The notes under the pieces are model-generated. The model did not search any database and was not told the origin of the DNA. It saw only the letters and a program-made list of their open reading frames with translations. Both the position numbers and the translations under genes were made by a program. This document shows, piece after piece, positions 26,577-34,868 of a stretch of 64,000 nucleotides of DNA. This DNA comes from Haloechinothrix_A salitolerans (GTDB lineage: Bacteria; Actinomycetota; Actinomycetes; Mycobacteriales; Pseudonocardiaceae): NCBI RefSeq assembly GCF_039544105.1, contig NZ_BAABLA010000112.1; one strand, written 5' to 3'. Numbering within the stretch: position 1 is the stretch's first letter; each line of letters begins with the position of its first letter.

Positions 26577-27627
26577 GTGCGGCCTCCAGGTCTGGATGTG
26601 CGCGCCCGGCGACGACGGGCAGGTCCAGGCTGGACTTGATCCCGGGTGCGGCCGCGCAGACGTACGGGATCGAGTTGACGCAGTGGTTCGCGGTCGCCAC
26701 GATGCCGGGATTGCGTTTCAGCCCTTCCGCGATGGTCGCGGGCTGCCAACCCCGAATGGTCACGAAGGTGTCGGGGTCTCCCTTGATCTCGATCTCGTAG
26801 CGTTCCCCCTCGGGGCCGAACTCCCAGGCAGGCTCCAGGTTCTGCTCTCCCATCAGCCAGTTGACGGCGATCCGGACGACCGGCTGATCGCCGACCATCG
26901 CCTCCCACCCGAAGCGCTGCCCCGCGACCTGGCCCGGCTCGATGATCCCCAACGGCGACTCGATGGGCGCGGTCGCCACGGCGATCTCGTGGGAGGTCTG
27001 GATCGGGGCGTCGGCGAATCCGAGCGTGTCCAGACACATCCGCACCGACTGGCTGAACCCACCGGTCAGCAGACCGAGCATCGGGGAATCGCGCGCCTGC
27101 TCGGGGGTGCCGCCGAAGCCCATCACCTCCCGCAGCACCTCGGGGGCGTCGTAGCCGCGCATGTCGGAGAACTCCTCGGCCCGCACGAACGTCACCTTCG
27201 ACGACATCGCCGAGAGCACCAGCGGATGCAGATCGGTCGTCCCACCGGGATTGATGCCGGTGCCGTGCAACGTGACGCCGCCGTCGACGCACGCCCGAGC
27301 CAGTTCGGCATCACGTTCGCTCGGATAGAACCAGCCGACCGGGGTGACCACGTTCTTGCCGGATCGCAGGATGCGCGCCACCTCATCCGCATTCGGGATT
27401 AGCGGGGCATACACCACCACGTCCGCGTCCAACGCCAGGATGTCCTCGACGTCGTCGGATGCGGTGACACCCACCTGCTGCGTGCCGAGGATGGCACCGA
27501 CGTCCTTGCCGCGCTTGGCCTTGGAGTGGACATAGCAACCGACCAGCTCCAGCTCGGGATGAGCCTGGACGGCTTCGATCGCAGCCTTGCCGACTCCGCC
27601 GGTAGCCCACTGGACAACCCGCAGCAT
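26569..27627 (-). CDS. NAD(P)-dependent dehydrogenase of the DHDPR/diaminopentanoate dehydrogenase type
   Basis: Oxidoreductase of 352 aa. The Rossmann motif is at the very N-terminus, VVQWATGGVGKAAIEAV, followed by ELVGCYVHSKAKRGKDVG and VVYAPLIPNADEV as in dihydrodipicolinate reductase-fold enzymes. HGTGINPGGTTDLHPL is typical of the actinobacterial branch often labelled dihydrodipicolinate reductase. This branch does not act in lysine synthesis; its substrates are mostly unknown. First gene of the operon, behind a palindrome that overlaps the probable -10 region. Confidence 0.85.
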   Translation of the reverse strand: MLRVVQWATGGVGKAAIEAVQAHPELELVGCYVHSKAKRGKDVGAILGTQQVGVTASDDVEDILALDADVVVYAPLIPNADEVARILRSGKNVVTPVGWFYPSERDAELARACVDGGVTLHGTGINPGGTTDLHPLVLSAMSSKVTFVRAEEFSDMRGYDAPEVLREVMGFGGTPEQARDSPMLGLLTGGFSQSVRMCLDTLGFADAPIQTSHEIAVATAPIESPLGIIEPGQVAGQRFGWEAMVGDQPVVRIAVNWLMGEQNLEPAWEFGPEGERYEIEIKGDPDTFVTIRGWQPATIAEGLKRNPGIVATANHCVNSIPYVCAAAPGIKSSLDLPVVAGRAHPDLEAARG

Positions 27628-27644
27628 GAACTCTCCTCGAAGAT

Positions 27645-27671
27645 AGAGACTCTTAATATGAGAGAGTCTCT
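27645..27671 (-). promoter_or_regulatory. Probable TetR operator on the dehydrogenase promoter
   Basis: AGAGACTCT (27645-27653) and AGAGTCTCT (27663-27671) are perfect reverse complements separated by nine AT-rich bases (TAATATGAG). The AT-rich centre reads like a -10 region on the minus strand, 18-44 bases from the start codon at 27627. A repressor bound here would block the promoter. The operon's own TetR is the natural candidate. Confidence 0.6.
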
Positions 27672-27715
27672 CTCGAGGAGGTGAGGTCTCGCAACCTTAG
27701 GGCGGCGGGTTCGTG

Positions 27716-28885
27716 CTATCCGTCGCTGTCGCCCTGCCGGTGACGGGCGTCGCCGAGCAGCTGCGCCAGTGCGTGCACCGGCGACGTCTCCAGCTTGTGC
27801 CGGTGCGCGTCGTAGTGGTCGCGGGTGGTGCGGATATCGGCGTGGCCGAGCAGGTCCTGCACCTTCTGCACGGGGACGTCGTTGGCGAGCAGCAGCGTGC
27901 CGGTGGTGCGCCGCGCGGTGTGCGGGCTGATCGAGTCCGCACCGGAGATGCCCGCCGCTTGCGCCTGGGTCCGCAGCAGATGCCAGATGTGGCGCTGCGT
28001 CAACGGCTTGCCACCTGGTTTGGCCGAGTCGTACGGGTGTGGTGACGTCGCCAGCAGCGGACCGGTGAGCCCGTCCGCACCGACGCCAAGCCGAGCGGCA
28101 CGATGCCGCAGGTAGTTGCTGAGCGGGTGCAGCGCCGCGGGGGCAAGCGGCACTAGATCGCGGTGCCCGCCCTTGGCGAGATAGCGCAGGATGGTGTGGC
28201 CCGCATCGGTGTCCAAGTCCTCGATACGCGCCGTCGTGATCGCCGAGACGCGCACGCCTGTGTAGAACAGCAGCGCCACAACGGCCGCGTCGCGCCAGGA
28301 CGCCTCGGTGTCGTTGCGTGCGGCGCGCTGCTCGACGTGGTTGAGCAGCCGCGCGGCGGCCGAGCCGTCTAACGCGGGCAGCGGTGACGTTCTGCCACGC
28401 TTTGGTCGCGACACCGCGGCGACCGGGTTGCGCTCGGTGACGTCGTTGGACTGTAGGTAGCGGTACCAACTGGACACTCCGGCGAGCGTGCGGGAGATCG
28501 TCGACGCGGACGCGGGCCGGGGCACGCCGTCCTTGCCGGTGACGGTGAGCCCGTTCTTCCAGGCATCGACATCGGCTCGTCGTGCTTGCAGCGGATCGAG
28601 CCCGGTGCGGTCGCACCACGACAGCCATGCCGCGAGATCGGCGTAGTACGCCCGGCGAGTGTGTTCGGTTTTGTCTGTTTCCAGCCACAGCACGGTGATC
28701 TGCCGGATGCCGTAGCGGTCGAGGGGATCGGCGGGCGGTAGCGCCGGCAGTAGTTCCACGGCGGCGGTGATCGCGTGCCGGAGCCCCGTCCGCGTGCTCG
28801 CGGAGAGGTCCGGGACGCGGTTGGTATCGCGTGCGAGGTCGAATGAGCGACCGGGGGAGCCCCCTGCTTCCAAATGCTCGGTCAT
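27716..28885 (-). CDS. Tyrosine recombinase/integrase
   Basis: Site-specific recombinase of about 389 aa. The N-terminal SAM-like core-binding domain spans ~60-160 (EHTRRAYYADLAAWLSWCDRTG). In the catalytic domain, Arg I is in FYTGVRVSAI, the HxxR box in SPHTARRTTGTLLL, the second His in LLGHADIRTTRDHYDAH and the nucleophile Tyr in that same segment. All residues needed are present. ATG 28885 (MTEHLEAGG) is taken as start; ATG 28894 is possible. No tRNA, excisionase, relaxase or phage gene lies nearby, so it is not obviously part of an intact integrative element. Confidence 0.88.
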   Translation of the reverse strand: MTEHLEAGGSPGRSFDLARDTNRVPDLSASTRTGLRHAITAAVELLPALPPADPLDRYGIRQITVLWLETDKTEHTRRAYYADLAAWLSWCDRTGLDPLQARRADVDAWKNGLTVTGKDGVPRPASASTISRTLAGVSSWYRYLQSNDVTERNPVAAVSRPKRGRTSPLPALDGSAAARLLNHVEQRAARNDTEASWRDAAVVALLFYTGVRVSAITTARIEDLDTDAGHTILRYLAKGGHRDLVPLAPAALHPLSNYLRHRAARLGVGADGLTGPLLATSPHPYDSAKPGGKPLTQRHIWHLLRTQAQAAGISGADSISPHTARRTTGTLLLANDVPVQKVQDLLGHADIRTTRDHYDAHRHKLETSPVHALAQLLGDARHRQGDSDG

Positions 28886-28927
28886 AACTGGCATTATCAC
28901 CAAGTAAAATAACGCAAAGATTTAGCA

Positions 28928-28946
28928 GTATCGCGTGTCGCGATAC
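28928..28946. promoter_or_regulatory. Palindromic operator between integrase and coiled-coil gene
   Basis: GTATCGCG-TGT-CGCGATAC is a perfect 8-3-8 palindrome, 40-58 bases upstream of the chosen start of the coiled-coil gene. The divergent region around it (28890-28950) is unusually AT-rich for this genome and includes TAAAAT at 28905-28910. A dimeric DNA-binding protein, possibly the coiled-coil product itself, could control both genes from here. Confidence 0.6.
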
Positions 28947-28985
28947 GAAAACACGATTGCGTACGCGAAACTAGAAGGCATGACG

Positions 28986-30194
28986 ATGGGCGAAAATCTG
29001 GACACGGAGCAGGGAAACGAGCCGGAGGCGGGCGCTGAGCGCGATGTGGAGCACGGTGGAACCACCGATGACGTGGGTGACCGCGAAGATGGCGTTGACA
29101 GCGGCGACGAGAGCACAACTATCGAGCACACGGCTGACGAGCCGCCCGCGCTCTGCGCTCTGGATGGCTGTGACAACCCGTTGCCGCCGCGACCGGTAGA
29201 TCAGCACGGCCGACGCAAGGGTGGTCGGCCATCGTCGTACTGCTGCAAGTCACACGCGGATGCGGCGTCACGTGCGCGGCGGGTGGCTCAGGCGGCGGCG
29301 GTCATCGACCCATTGTCGGACCTGCGGCAGGCGAGCGAGTCGCTCAGCGCGGTGACAACGCCAGTGGTTGAGGCGATTACGGCGCTGCAGGAGCGGTTCT
29401 CGGCTGCTGAGGAGGGCGCGATCGCGCAGGTGCGTAGGGCCGAGGAGGAGGCTGGGGCGGCACGCAGCGAGGCAGAGGACGCTGTCGCGCGGGCCGAGCG
29501 GAGCGACCGCGCGCGGAACGCGGCACTGGTTCAGGCGCGGGAGGACAGGCAGGCGCGCGAGAAAGCCGAGAAGGCGGCGGTGACCGCGACGGCGGAGGCC
29601 GAGGCGGTCACGAAGCAGGCGTGGGAGAAAGTCGCCGAGCACGAACGCGCGGCAGGTGCGGCCGACGCCGCGAGAGTCGTCGCGGAGAACGCGCGGGACG
29701 AACTCGCGGCGACGCTGCGGTCCGCGCGGGCGGAACTGGACGCTCTGCGCGAAGAACGGGAGGCGCTCCGGCGGGAACGGGACGAGGCGCGCACCGAGCT
29801 GGAGGAGCAGCGGTCCGAAGTGGCGCTGTTGTCGGAACGGCTGTCATCCGCCCGCGCGCAGCAAGCCGCCGCGGAGAACGCGGCCGAGCACGCCAGGAAG
29901 GAGGTCGCGCGCACCCAGGATCAGGCGGCAGAGTTGGTCGAGGAGGCGCGACGGCAGCGGGCGGACAGGGACGACGCCCTGAACCGGTTGGCGGAGGAGC
30001 ACGCCGCCCGCCGTGTCGCCGAACAGACAGCCGAGGCGGCGCAGGCCACGGTGGAATCACTGCGCACAGCACTGGCCGAGGCTAACGCCAGGGTGGACAC
30101 CCTGCTCGGCTCACAGCGATCACCGAACGACATCACGCACGAATCGGCGGAGCCGGAAAACGTTGCGGTGTCAACGGAGCGAGCGGAAGGCTAA
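28986..30194 (+). CDS. KfrA-like protein: zinc-finger-type N-terminus plus long coiled coil
   Basis: About 402 aa. Residues ~1-50 are acidic. Next comes a Cys/His module (CALDGCDNPLPP, then RPSSYCCKSHADAASRARR) resembling actinobacterial zinc-binding motifs in which a GRPxxYC segment follows a CxxxxC pair. From ~100 to ~385 the chain is almost continuous heptad-like helix rich in Ala, Glu and Arg (AEKAAVTATAEAEAVTKQAW). This layout suggests a DNA-binding head on an alpha-helical rod, as in KfrA. ATG 28986 has AGAAGG 7 bases before it; ATG 28980 and GTG 28935 are alternatives. The stop overlaps the convergent DUF5990 gene by 4 bases. The function is inferred only from architecture and the palindrome upstream. 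Confidence 0.7.
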   Translation: MGENLDTEQGNEPEAGAERDVEHGGTTDDVGDREDGVDSGDESTTIEHTADEPPALCALDGCDNPLPPRPVDQHGRRKGGRPSSYCCKSHADAASRARRVAQAAAVIDPLSDLRQASESLSAVTTPVVEAITALQERFSAAEEGAIAQVRRAEEEAGAARSEAEDAVARAERSDRARNAALVQAREDRQAREKAEKAAVTATAEAEAVTKQAWEKVAEHERAAGAADAARVVAENARDELAATLRSARAELDALREEREALRRERDEARTELEEQRSEVALLSERLSSARAQQAAAENAAEHARKEVARTQDQAAELVEEARRQRADRDDALNRLAEEHAARRVAEQTAEAAQATVESLRTALAEANARVDTLLGSQRSPNDITHESAEPENVAVSTERAEG

Positions 30195-30625
30195 CCCGCG
30201 GCCAGGATCAATGCTGGCTGCCGAAGCCGAGCACAGCGTGGGCCGCCGCGCTCATCGGTCAGGTCGACCGTGGCGATGATTCGTTGCTCGGAATGCGTTG
30301 GGTGAACGAGAGGGTTCAGATCGGCGAGCATGAGCTTGGCGCGGCGGAACATCGTGAAGCTGCCGTCGGTGTTGAGGTTGCCCCATGTCAGGTAGACGAA
30401 CCGATCGTGCCTGCGGCCCTGCACCGCCGGGCCACGGAAATCGATACCCTCGTCGCCCTGGACGACGTCGATCTCGACGGTCCATACCGTGCCAGGGGAG
30501 TCGCCGGGAACGAGATCGCTCGGCTCACGTCCCAGTTGGACCCCGACATGAACGTTGTCGCACGGTTCACCGTCGATATGCCAGGAGCGGCCGGGAAAGT
30601 GTTGTCCCCGAATTTCCAGCAGCAT
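30191..30625 (-). CDS. DUF5990 family protein
   Basis: Protein of 144 aa recognised by the family pattern: LPGRSW-type start of the first strand, NVHVGVQLGREPSDLVPGD, then WTVEIDVV, DFRGPAVQG and FVYLTWGNLNTDGSFTMFRRAKLML. No enzymatic motif is apparent and no role is known to me. It lies 24 bases after the SDR gene on the same strand, so it is the third gene of the TetR-SDR operon. Confidence 0.8.
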   Translation of the reverse strand: MLLEIRGQHFPGRSWHIDGEPCDNVHVGVQLGREPSDLVPGDSPGTVWTVEIDVVQGDEGIDFRGPAVQGRRHDRFVYLTWGNLNTDGSFTMFRRAKLMLADLNPLVHPTHSEQRIIATVDLTDERGGPRCARLRQPALILAAG

Positions 30626-30649
30626 GGCGCCATGCTTCCATGTCGGCCG

Positions 30650-31561
30650 TTACAACGCCTGCCCAAGCGGTCCGTACTCCGTCGCCAGCGCGTCGTCCCA
30701 GTGCGCACCCCAGTCTGGCTGTGTGCCGTCGGCGTCGGTGAACCCGTATTCCCGGTACAGCTCCCAGGTGGCCAACGCGCGTCCGGTCTTGCGCAGGACG
30801 TCGGGGTCGGCGGCGAGCGCGGCGACCGCGCGGCCCAGGTAGGTCGGCATCTCCGAGTAGGCGAAGTGGGGGTCCTTCGCCGCGCCGTCACGCCATGTCG
30901 CTTCGGTGACGCCGAAGTGATCCAGCATCGCCTCGGACCGCAGAAAACCCGGCGTCACCGCGACGGCAGCGACGCCGTGCGGCCGTAGTTCCTCGGCCTG
31001 TGCGACGGCGAGGCGGATCACCGACGACTTCGCGAGGTCGTAGAAGACCGAGCCGCGATACCGGTCGGTGTTGCCGTCGGTGACCTCAACGACAAGGCCA
31101 CTGCCTCGCGCGATGAGCAGCGGCAGCGCGAAGCGGCTGGTGATCACGTGTGTCTCCACCGCTTGCCGCAGCAGCCGCAGCCCGGTGTCGAGGTCTTGCT
31201 CCCACAGCGGGTGTTCCCAGTCGGTGAGCGGATCGCCGCCCCACACCGAGTTGACCAGGACGTCGAGCCGCCCGTCCTGCTCGGCCGCGATCTGCTCGAC
31301 CAGCGCGCGGACCTCGTCCGGCTGGCTGTGATCGGTACGGACGGCGATACCCAGGCCGCCAGCGGCCGTGACGCGCTCCGCCGTGTCCTCGATGGTCTCC
31401 GGTCGGTCCATAGGGGACCGCCCGGACGCGCTGCTGCGGCCGGTGACGTACACCGTCGCGCCCGCGGCGCCGAGCTCGACGGCGATGCCCCGCCCGCCGC
31501 CTCGGGTGCCGCCCGCGACCAGCGCGACCTTGCCGGTGAGCGGGTGCGTGTCGCTGTTCAT
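30650..31561 (-). CDS. Short-chain dehydrogenase/reductase
   Basis: NAD(P)-dependent oxidoreductase of 303 aa. The cofactor loop is VAGGTRGGGRGIAVEL with GRSS after strand beta-2, suggesting NADPH. Catalytic Tyr-x3-Lys is in FYDLAKSSVIRLA, and the structural LVNSVWGG replaces the common NNAG. About 50 residues longer than a classic SDR at the C-terminus. Overlaps the TetR gene by 4 bases, so it is the direct target of that regulator. Substrate unknown. Confidence 0.88.
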   Translation of the reverse strand: MNSDTHPLTGKVALVAGGTRGGGRGIAVELGAAGATVYVTGRSSASGRSPMDRPETIEDTAERVTAAGGLGIAVRTDHSQPDEVRALVEQIAAEQDGRLDVLVNSVWGGDPLTDWEHPLWEQDLDTGLRLLRQAVETHVITSRFALPLLIARGSGLVVEVTDGNTDRYRGSVFYDLAKSSVIRLAVAQAEELRPHGVAAVAVTPGFLRSEAMLDHFGVTEATWRDGAAKDPHFAYSEMPTYLGRAVAALAADPDVLRKTGRALATWELYREYGFTDADGTQPDWGAHWDDALATEYGPLGQAL

Positions 31562-32178
31562 GTCGCCTCCTGGCTGGTTGGTGAGAGGTGCGGCGCCAGG
31601 ACGTCGTCAAGCTGCTGCGCCAGGCGGTGCGGCAACGTGCCCTCGCGGTCGAGTGCCCAGGTGAGCCCGGCGCCGGCGATGACCGACCGCACGATTCTGG
31701 TCAGCGTCTCGACGTTCGTGTCAGGCGTGAGCTCCCCGTCGGCTACGGCCTCGGCCAGCAGCGTTCGGATCGCTTCGCCCTGGGCTTCGTGGATCGCCAG
31801 CGCGTGCTGGTGGAACTCCGGGTCCGTGAGGTCGACGCAGAGGAACGCGAGGTGGTTCGCGAACGCTTCCGGCGTCACCATCGGGGCCAGCTGGTCCACC
31901 GCCATTGCCGTGAGCGCCGCGAGCGCGGAGCCGTGTTCCGCCCGCGCCCGTTTGGGCAGCGTCCGCGCGTCCTGCGCGGACTGCTCGGCCAGCGTCAGCA
32001 GCAGCCCGCGTTTCGAGCCGAACCGCTGCACCAGCGTGCCTGGCACCATCCCGACCTCGCGCGCCACCGCCGCCAGGGTGAGTTTGGCTGGACCGACCTG
32101 GCCGATCACCTCGGCCGTCGCGCGCAGGATCACCGCGTCGTCGACCCCTCGGGGACGTCCTGCCACCGCACCTCCCAT
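31558..32178 (-). CDS. TetR family regulator of the SDR operon
   Basis: About 206 aa. The HTH region is RATAEVIGQVGPAKLTLAAVAREVGMVPGTLVQRFGSKRGLL. ATG 32178 lies inside the palindrome 32177-32204. The GTG at 32166 after GGAGGT is an alternative start that would give a short leader. Its operator-on-start position implies tight autoregulation of the regulator, SDR and DUF5990 unit. Confidence 0.87.
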   Translation of the reverse strand: MGGAVAGRPRGVDDAVILRATAEVIGQVGPAKLTLAAVAREVGMVPGTLVQRFGSKRGLLLTLAEQSAQDARTLPKRARAEHGSALAALTAMAVDQLAPMVTPEAFANHLAFLCVDLTDPEFHQHALAIHEAQGEAIRTLLAEAVADGELTPDTNVETLTRIVRSVIAGAGLTWALDREGTLPHRLAQQLDDVLAPHLSPTSQEAT

Positions 32179-32204
32179 TAATAAATGAACGTACATTTAA
32201 TAAT
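32177..32204. promoter_or_regulatory. 28-bp TetR-type operator at the start of the TetR-SDR operon
   Basis: A palindrome centred between 32190 and 32191: twelve of fourteen position pairs match (half-sites ATTAATAAATGAAC and GTACATTTAATAAT). It is very AT-rich and contains the likely minus-strand -10 region. It covers the regulator's start codon, so repressor binding would prevent transcription of its own operon. Confidence 0.7.
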
Positions 32205-32431
32205 AGGGCAGTGGCGGCACATGCGCAATAAGCGCAACAAGCACAGGGAACACCCGACGAGATCGGCCTCGACGTTGGTGGCCATGAGGGACAGCAGCCG
32301 CCAGGTAGCGGTGAGGACGATCAGGTCGCGGGCTAGGAGAGTTGCGTGGTCTGTTCGACACGTGCAACCGGTTCGTGAGGCTTATCGCTGCTACGATGGC
32401 GAAGCGGTGTCTATCGCTGCCAGGAGGAACT

Positions 32432-32665
32432 GTGGTACTCGATCGCATCACCACGCAGCCAGGGGTAATGGGGGGGCAGCCCTGCATCCGTGGCATGCGA
32501 TTCCCCGTGAAGACCATCGTTCGCATGGTTGCCCAAGGCATGTCTGCTGAACAGATCCTCGCCGAGCATCCCGACCTGGAAGCGGAGGACATCCGGCAGG
32601 CACTCGAGTTCGCGGCCGCGTCCCTTGATGCGGACAGCTACCTTCCGCTGCGCCATTCGGCATGA
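32432..32665 (+). CDS. DUF433 antitoxin
   Basis: Antitoxin of 77 aa with the DUF433 pattern: GVMGGQPCIRGMRFPVKTIVRMVAQGMSAEQILAEHPDLEAEDIRQALEFA, a small winged-helix fold. GTG 32432 is chosen because AGGAGG precedes it by four bases. It overlaps the DUF5615 gene by 4 bases. DUF433 proteins neutralise the adjacent PIN-like nuclease and usually repress their shared promoter. Confidence 0.88.
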   Translation: MVLDRITTQPGVMGGQPCIRGMRFPVKTIVRMVAQGMSAEQILAEHPDLEAEDIRQALEFAAASLDADSYLPLRHSA

Positions 32666-33030
32666 GATTTCTGCTCGACGCGAATCTGTCGCCGCTCATC
32701 GCTGCCTGCCTGACTGAGGCGGGACATGACACGAAGCATGTTCGTGACGTTGACCTCCGGCGCGCGAGTGATGAGCAGATCATGGACTTCGCGGCTGAGC
32801 ATGGCTTCGTGATCGTGTCGCAGGACACCGACTTCACCAACCTGCTGCACTATCGGAAAGCCTCGGGGCCGTCACTTGTTCTGCTCCGAAACCTGCCAGA
32901 GGTAACGGCGGCGCAGGTCAGTTCTCTCATTCTGGGGAACCTCGATCAGTTCGAAGCCGCACTCGTCAAGGGAGCTGTGGTGTCGATCGTGGGCGACCGA
33001 ATTCGAGTTCGCCGCCTGCCGTTTCAGTGA
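32662..33030 (+). CDS. DUF5615 PIN-like toxin
   Basis: Ribonuclease-like toxin of 122 aa. The PIN-like acidic residues are in FLLDANLS near the N-terminus, VRDVDLRRASDEQI, and the late VSQDTDFTNLL. The lengths and overlap with the DUF433 gene match a complete, intact type II toxin-antitoxin module. Probably a recent accessory gain, because it sits in the region that breaks the conserved gene order. Confidence 0.87.
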   Translation: MRFLLDANLSPLIAACLTEAGHDTKHVRDVDLRRASDEQIMDFAAEHGFVIVSQDTDFTNLLHYRKASGPSLVLLRNLPEVTAAQVSSLILGNLDQFEAALVKGAVVSIVGDRIRVRRLPFQ

Positions 33031-33042
33031 GCGCCCACGGCC

Positions 33043-34743
33043 TTACGCCGCGCCCGGCGCCGCCCGGCCGCGCAAGACGTCGACGTGCTCCACACCCGGC
33101 CTGCCGAGCACCCAGCTCGTGCCGCCGATCGACTTCGCGCGCTGCTTCAGTCGCGCCAGCTCACGCGACACCTCCTGATAGGAGGTCACCGTGCCAGGCG
33201 CGCAGGTAAGCCCCGCGAGCGTTACGTTGACCGCCATGCCTTCCACCGTCCATGGGGTGTCGAGCAGCGTGGGCGCGAGGGTGCCGATCTCGTCCATGTC
33301 GGCGGTGATGAGGAAGTCGTCCCCGCCGACATGGCTGACGGTCATCTTGGGCAGCTGTCCCGCGAGATCGGTCAGCGTCTCGCCGAGGGAGCGGATCAGC
33401 TCGTCTCCGGCCGCGTAGCCGACCTGCACGTTGACCTGCTTGAACTCGTCGATGTCCAGCGACGCCGCGATGAACGGCTCCCCGGCGACGATGCGCCGTT
33501 CGACGTCTTTCGCGATGGTGGCGCTGCTGGGCAGACCGGTGATGGGGTGCAGCGAGGCGGCTTCCTCCACTTTGGCCTCCGCGACGCCGCGCACCACCTC
33601 CGCCACCCGCACGATGCCGAGGCACACGCCGTCCCTACCGATGACGACGATGTCGTCGTGCATCCGGTTCGCCTCGGCCGCGGCCACGACGTCGAGCAAG
33701 TCGAGCGCTCCGGCGCCCGCTGGCACGGTGTGCGGGGTGTCGGCGAAGGTCGCCGCAGGCTTGTTCGCGTGCAGCGCGTGCCCGTAGCGACCGGACAGCG
33801 CCAGCAGGAACCGGCTCCTGTCCACCGTCCACTCCGGACGTCCATACTCGTCGAGTCCCACCAGCGCCTGCGGCTCGTCGTCCGCGGCCAGGGCGTTGCG
33901 GGCGTCGTCGCAGGTGGCGTCGGCGGGCAGCGTCACGGCGGGCCGCACGAAGTCCGCCACGGTGGGAATCCCGAACGACGACAGCGCGGCATTGTCCTGC
34001 CGCGCGCCGCTCAACGCCGTGCGCACCGTGAGCGATCCGGCGTCGGCGTCCAGTAGCGGTCCTTGCAGGATGCGGAGCCCGGCGTCGCGGGCGGCGGCGA
34101 ACTCGTCCTCGGTGTGGACTCCGGTCGCGGCCAGCCGCGCTCCGGTGTGTGAGGCGACGTGCAGCAGCGAGTGTACGAGCGCGGTCGACGTCGTCCCGCC
34201 AGGTAGCGCGCGCACGATGGAGCGGTCCAGCTTGAGGACGTCGACCGGCGCGGCGGTGAGCACCGTAAGCGGCAGGTCGCCGGAGCCAAGGCCGTCGAAG
34301 GCGACCTGAAGTCCCAGCTCACGCAGCCACGAGACGGCCGTGATCAGCCGGTTGGGGTCAGCTTGGGCGAACGGCGGGCCGAGTTCGATGACGACCTGGC
34401 TTGTGCGGCGGCCCGCCCGCTCGAGCGCGTCGAGCAGCGGATGCAGCGACACTTGATCGGCGGCCATCGAGACCGCCAAAAGGTTGACGTGCAGCGGCAG
34501 CAGTGTCGGTGTCTCCGCCTCCTGCTCGACCGCGGCGGCCGCGAGCGCGACGTCGGTCTCGACGAGACGTCCCTGATCACCGGCGTGGCGCAGGATCTCT
34601 CGCGGCGTCGGTCCCGACGTCCCGGCGAGCGCTTCGACGGCTACGGCGTCGCCGGTGTGCAGGCTGTAGAGCGGCTGAAACGCGAACCGCACGGAGTCGG
34701 AGAAGCCAGCCACGGCGCCGATGCTGCCGCAGGACGTCGTCAC
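33043..34743 (-). CDS. EAL-linker-GGDEF protein with a GGDDF site and a degenerate EAL domain
   Basis: Cyclic-di-GMP-type protein of 566 aa in the less common EAL-first order. EAL domain at ~15-250: VEALAG keeps the EAL triad, but the later DDFGTG motif reads DGLGSG and the ELTE motif reads ELGPP, so phosphodiesterase activity is doubtful. A middle region (~310-400) contains HDDIVVIGRDGVCLGIVRVAEVVR, like a CBS-type module. GGDEF domain at ~400-545: DIDEFKQVNVQVGYAAGDE and VGGDDFLI, a conservative GGDEF variant that may still make c-di-GMP. No transmembrane segment. GTG 34743 start, divergent from dgt. Confidence 0.82.
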   Translation of the reverse strand: MTTSCGSIGAVAGFSDSVRFAFQPLYSLHTGDAVAVEALAGTSGPTPREILRHAGDQGRLVETDVALAAAAVEQEAETPTLLPLHVNLLAVSMAADQVSLHPLLDALERAGRRTSQVVIELGPPFAQADPNRLITAVSWLRELGLQVAFDGLGSGDLPLTVLTAAPVDVLKLDRSIVRALPGGTTSTALVHSLLHVASHTGARLAATGVHTEDEFAAARDAGLRILQGPLLDADAGSLTVRTALSGARQDNAALSSFGIPTVADFVRPAVTLPADATCDDARNALAADDEPQALVGLDEYGRPEWTVDRSRFLLALSGRYGHALHANKPAATFADTPHTVPAGAGALDLLDVVAAAEANRMHDDIVVIGRDGVCLGIVRVAEVVRGVAEAKVEEAASLHPITGLPSSATIAKDVERRIVAGEPFIAASLDIDEFKQVNVQVGYAAGDELIRSLGETLTDLAGQLPKMTVSHVGGDDFLITADMDEIGTLAPTLLDTPWTVEGMAVNVTLAGLTCAPGTVTSYQEVSRELARLKQRAKSIGGTSWVLGRPGVEHVDVLRGRAAPGAA

Positions 34744-34868
34744 CCGACAGTGATGTCAACGTATATTCACGCCGCACATCCGGGTGTTCACCTCGACGAC
34801 ACCGCGTGGCCACTTGGCGTGGGCGGTCACGTCCGTGCGCCGCTTGGTGTGCCGATTACGGTGGATGT

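Noticed and set aside
27399..28688. 429-aa minus-strand frame overlapping the integrase
   Set aside because: Same strand but a different frame from the integrase, which has all recombinase residues.
27700..30200. Attachment-site direct repeats around the integrase
   Set aside because: I found no tRNA and no convincing long direct repeat on the two sides of the integrase/coiled-coil pair.
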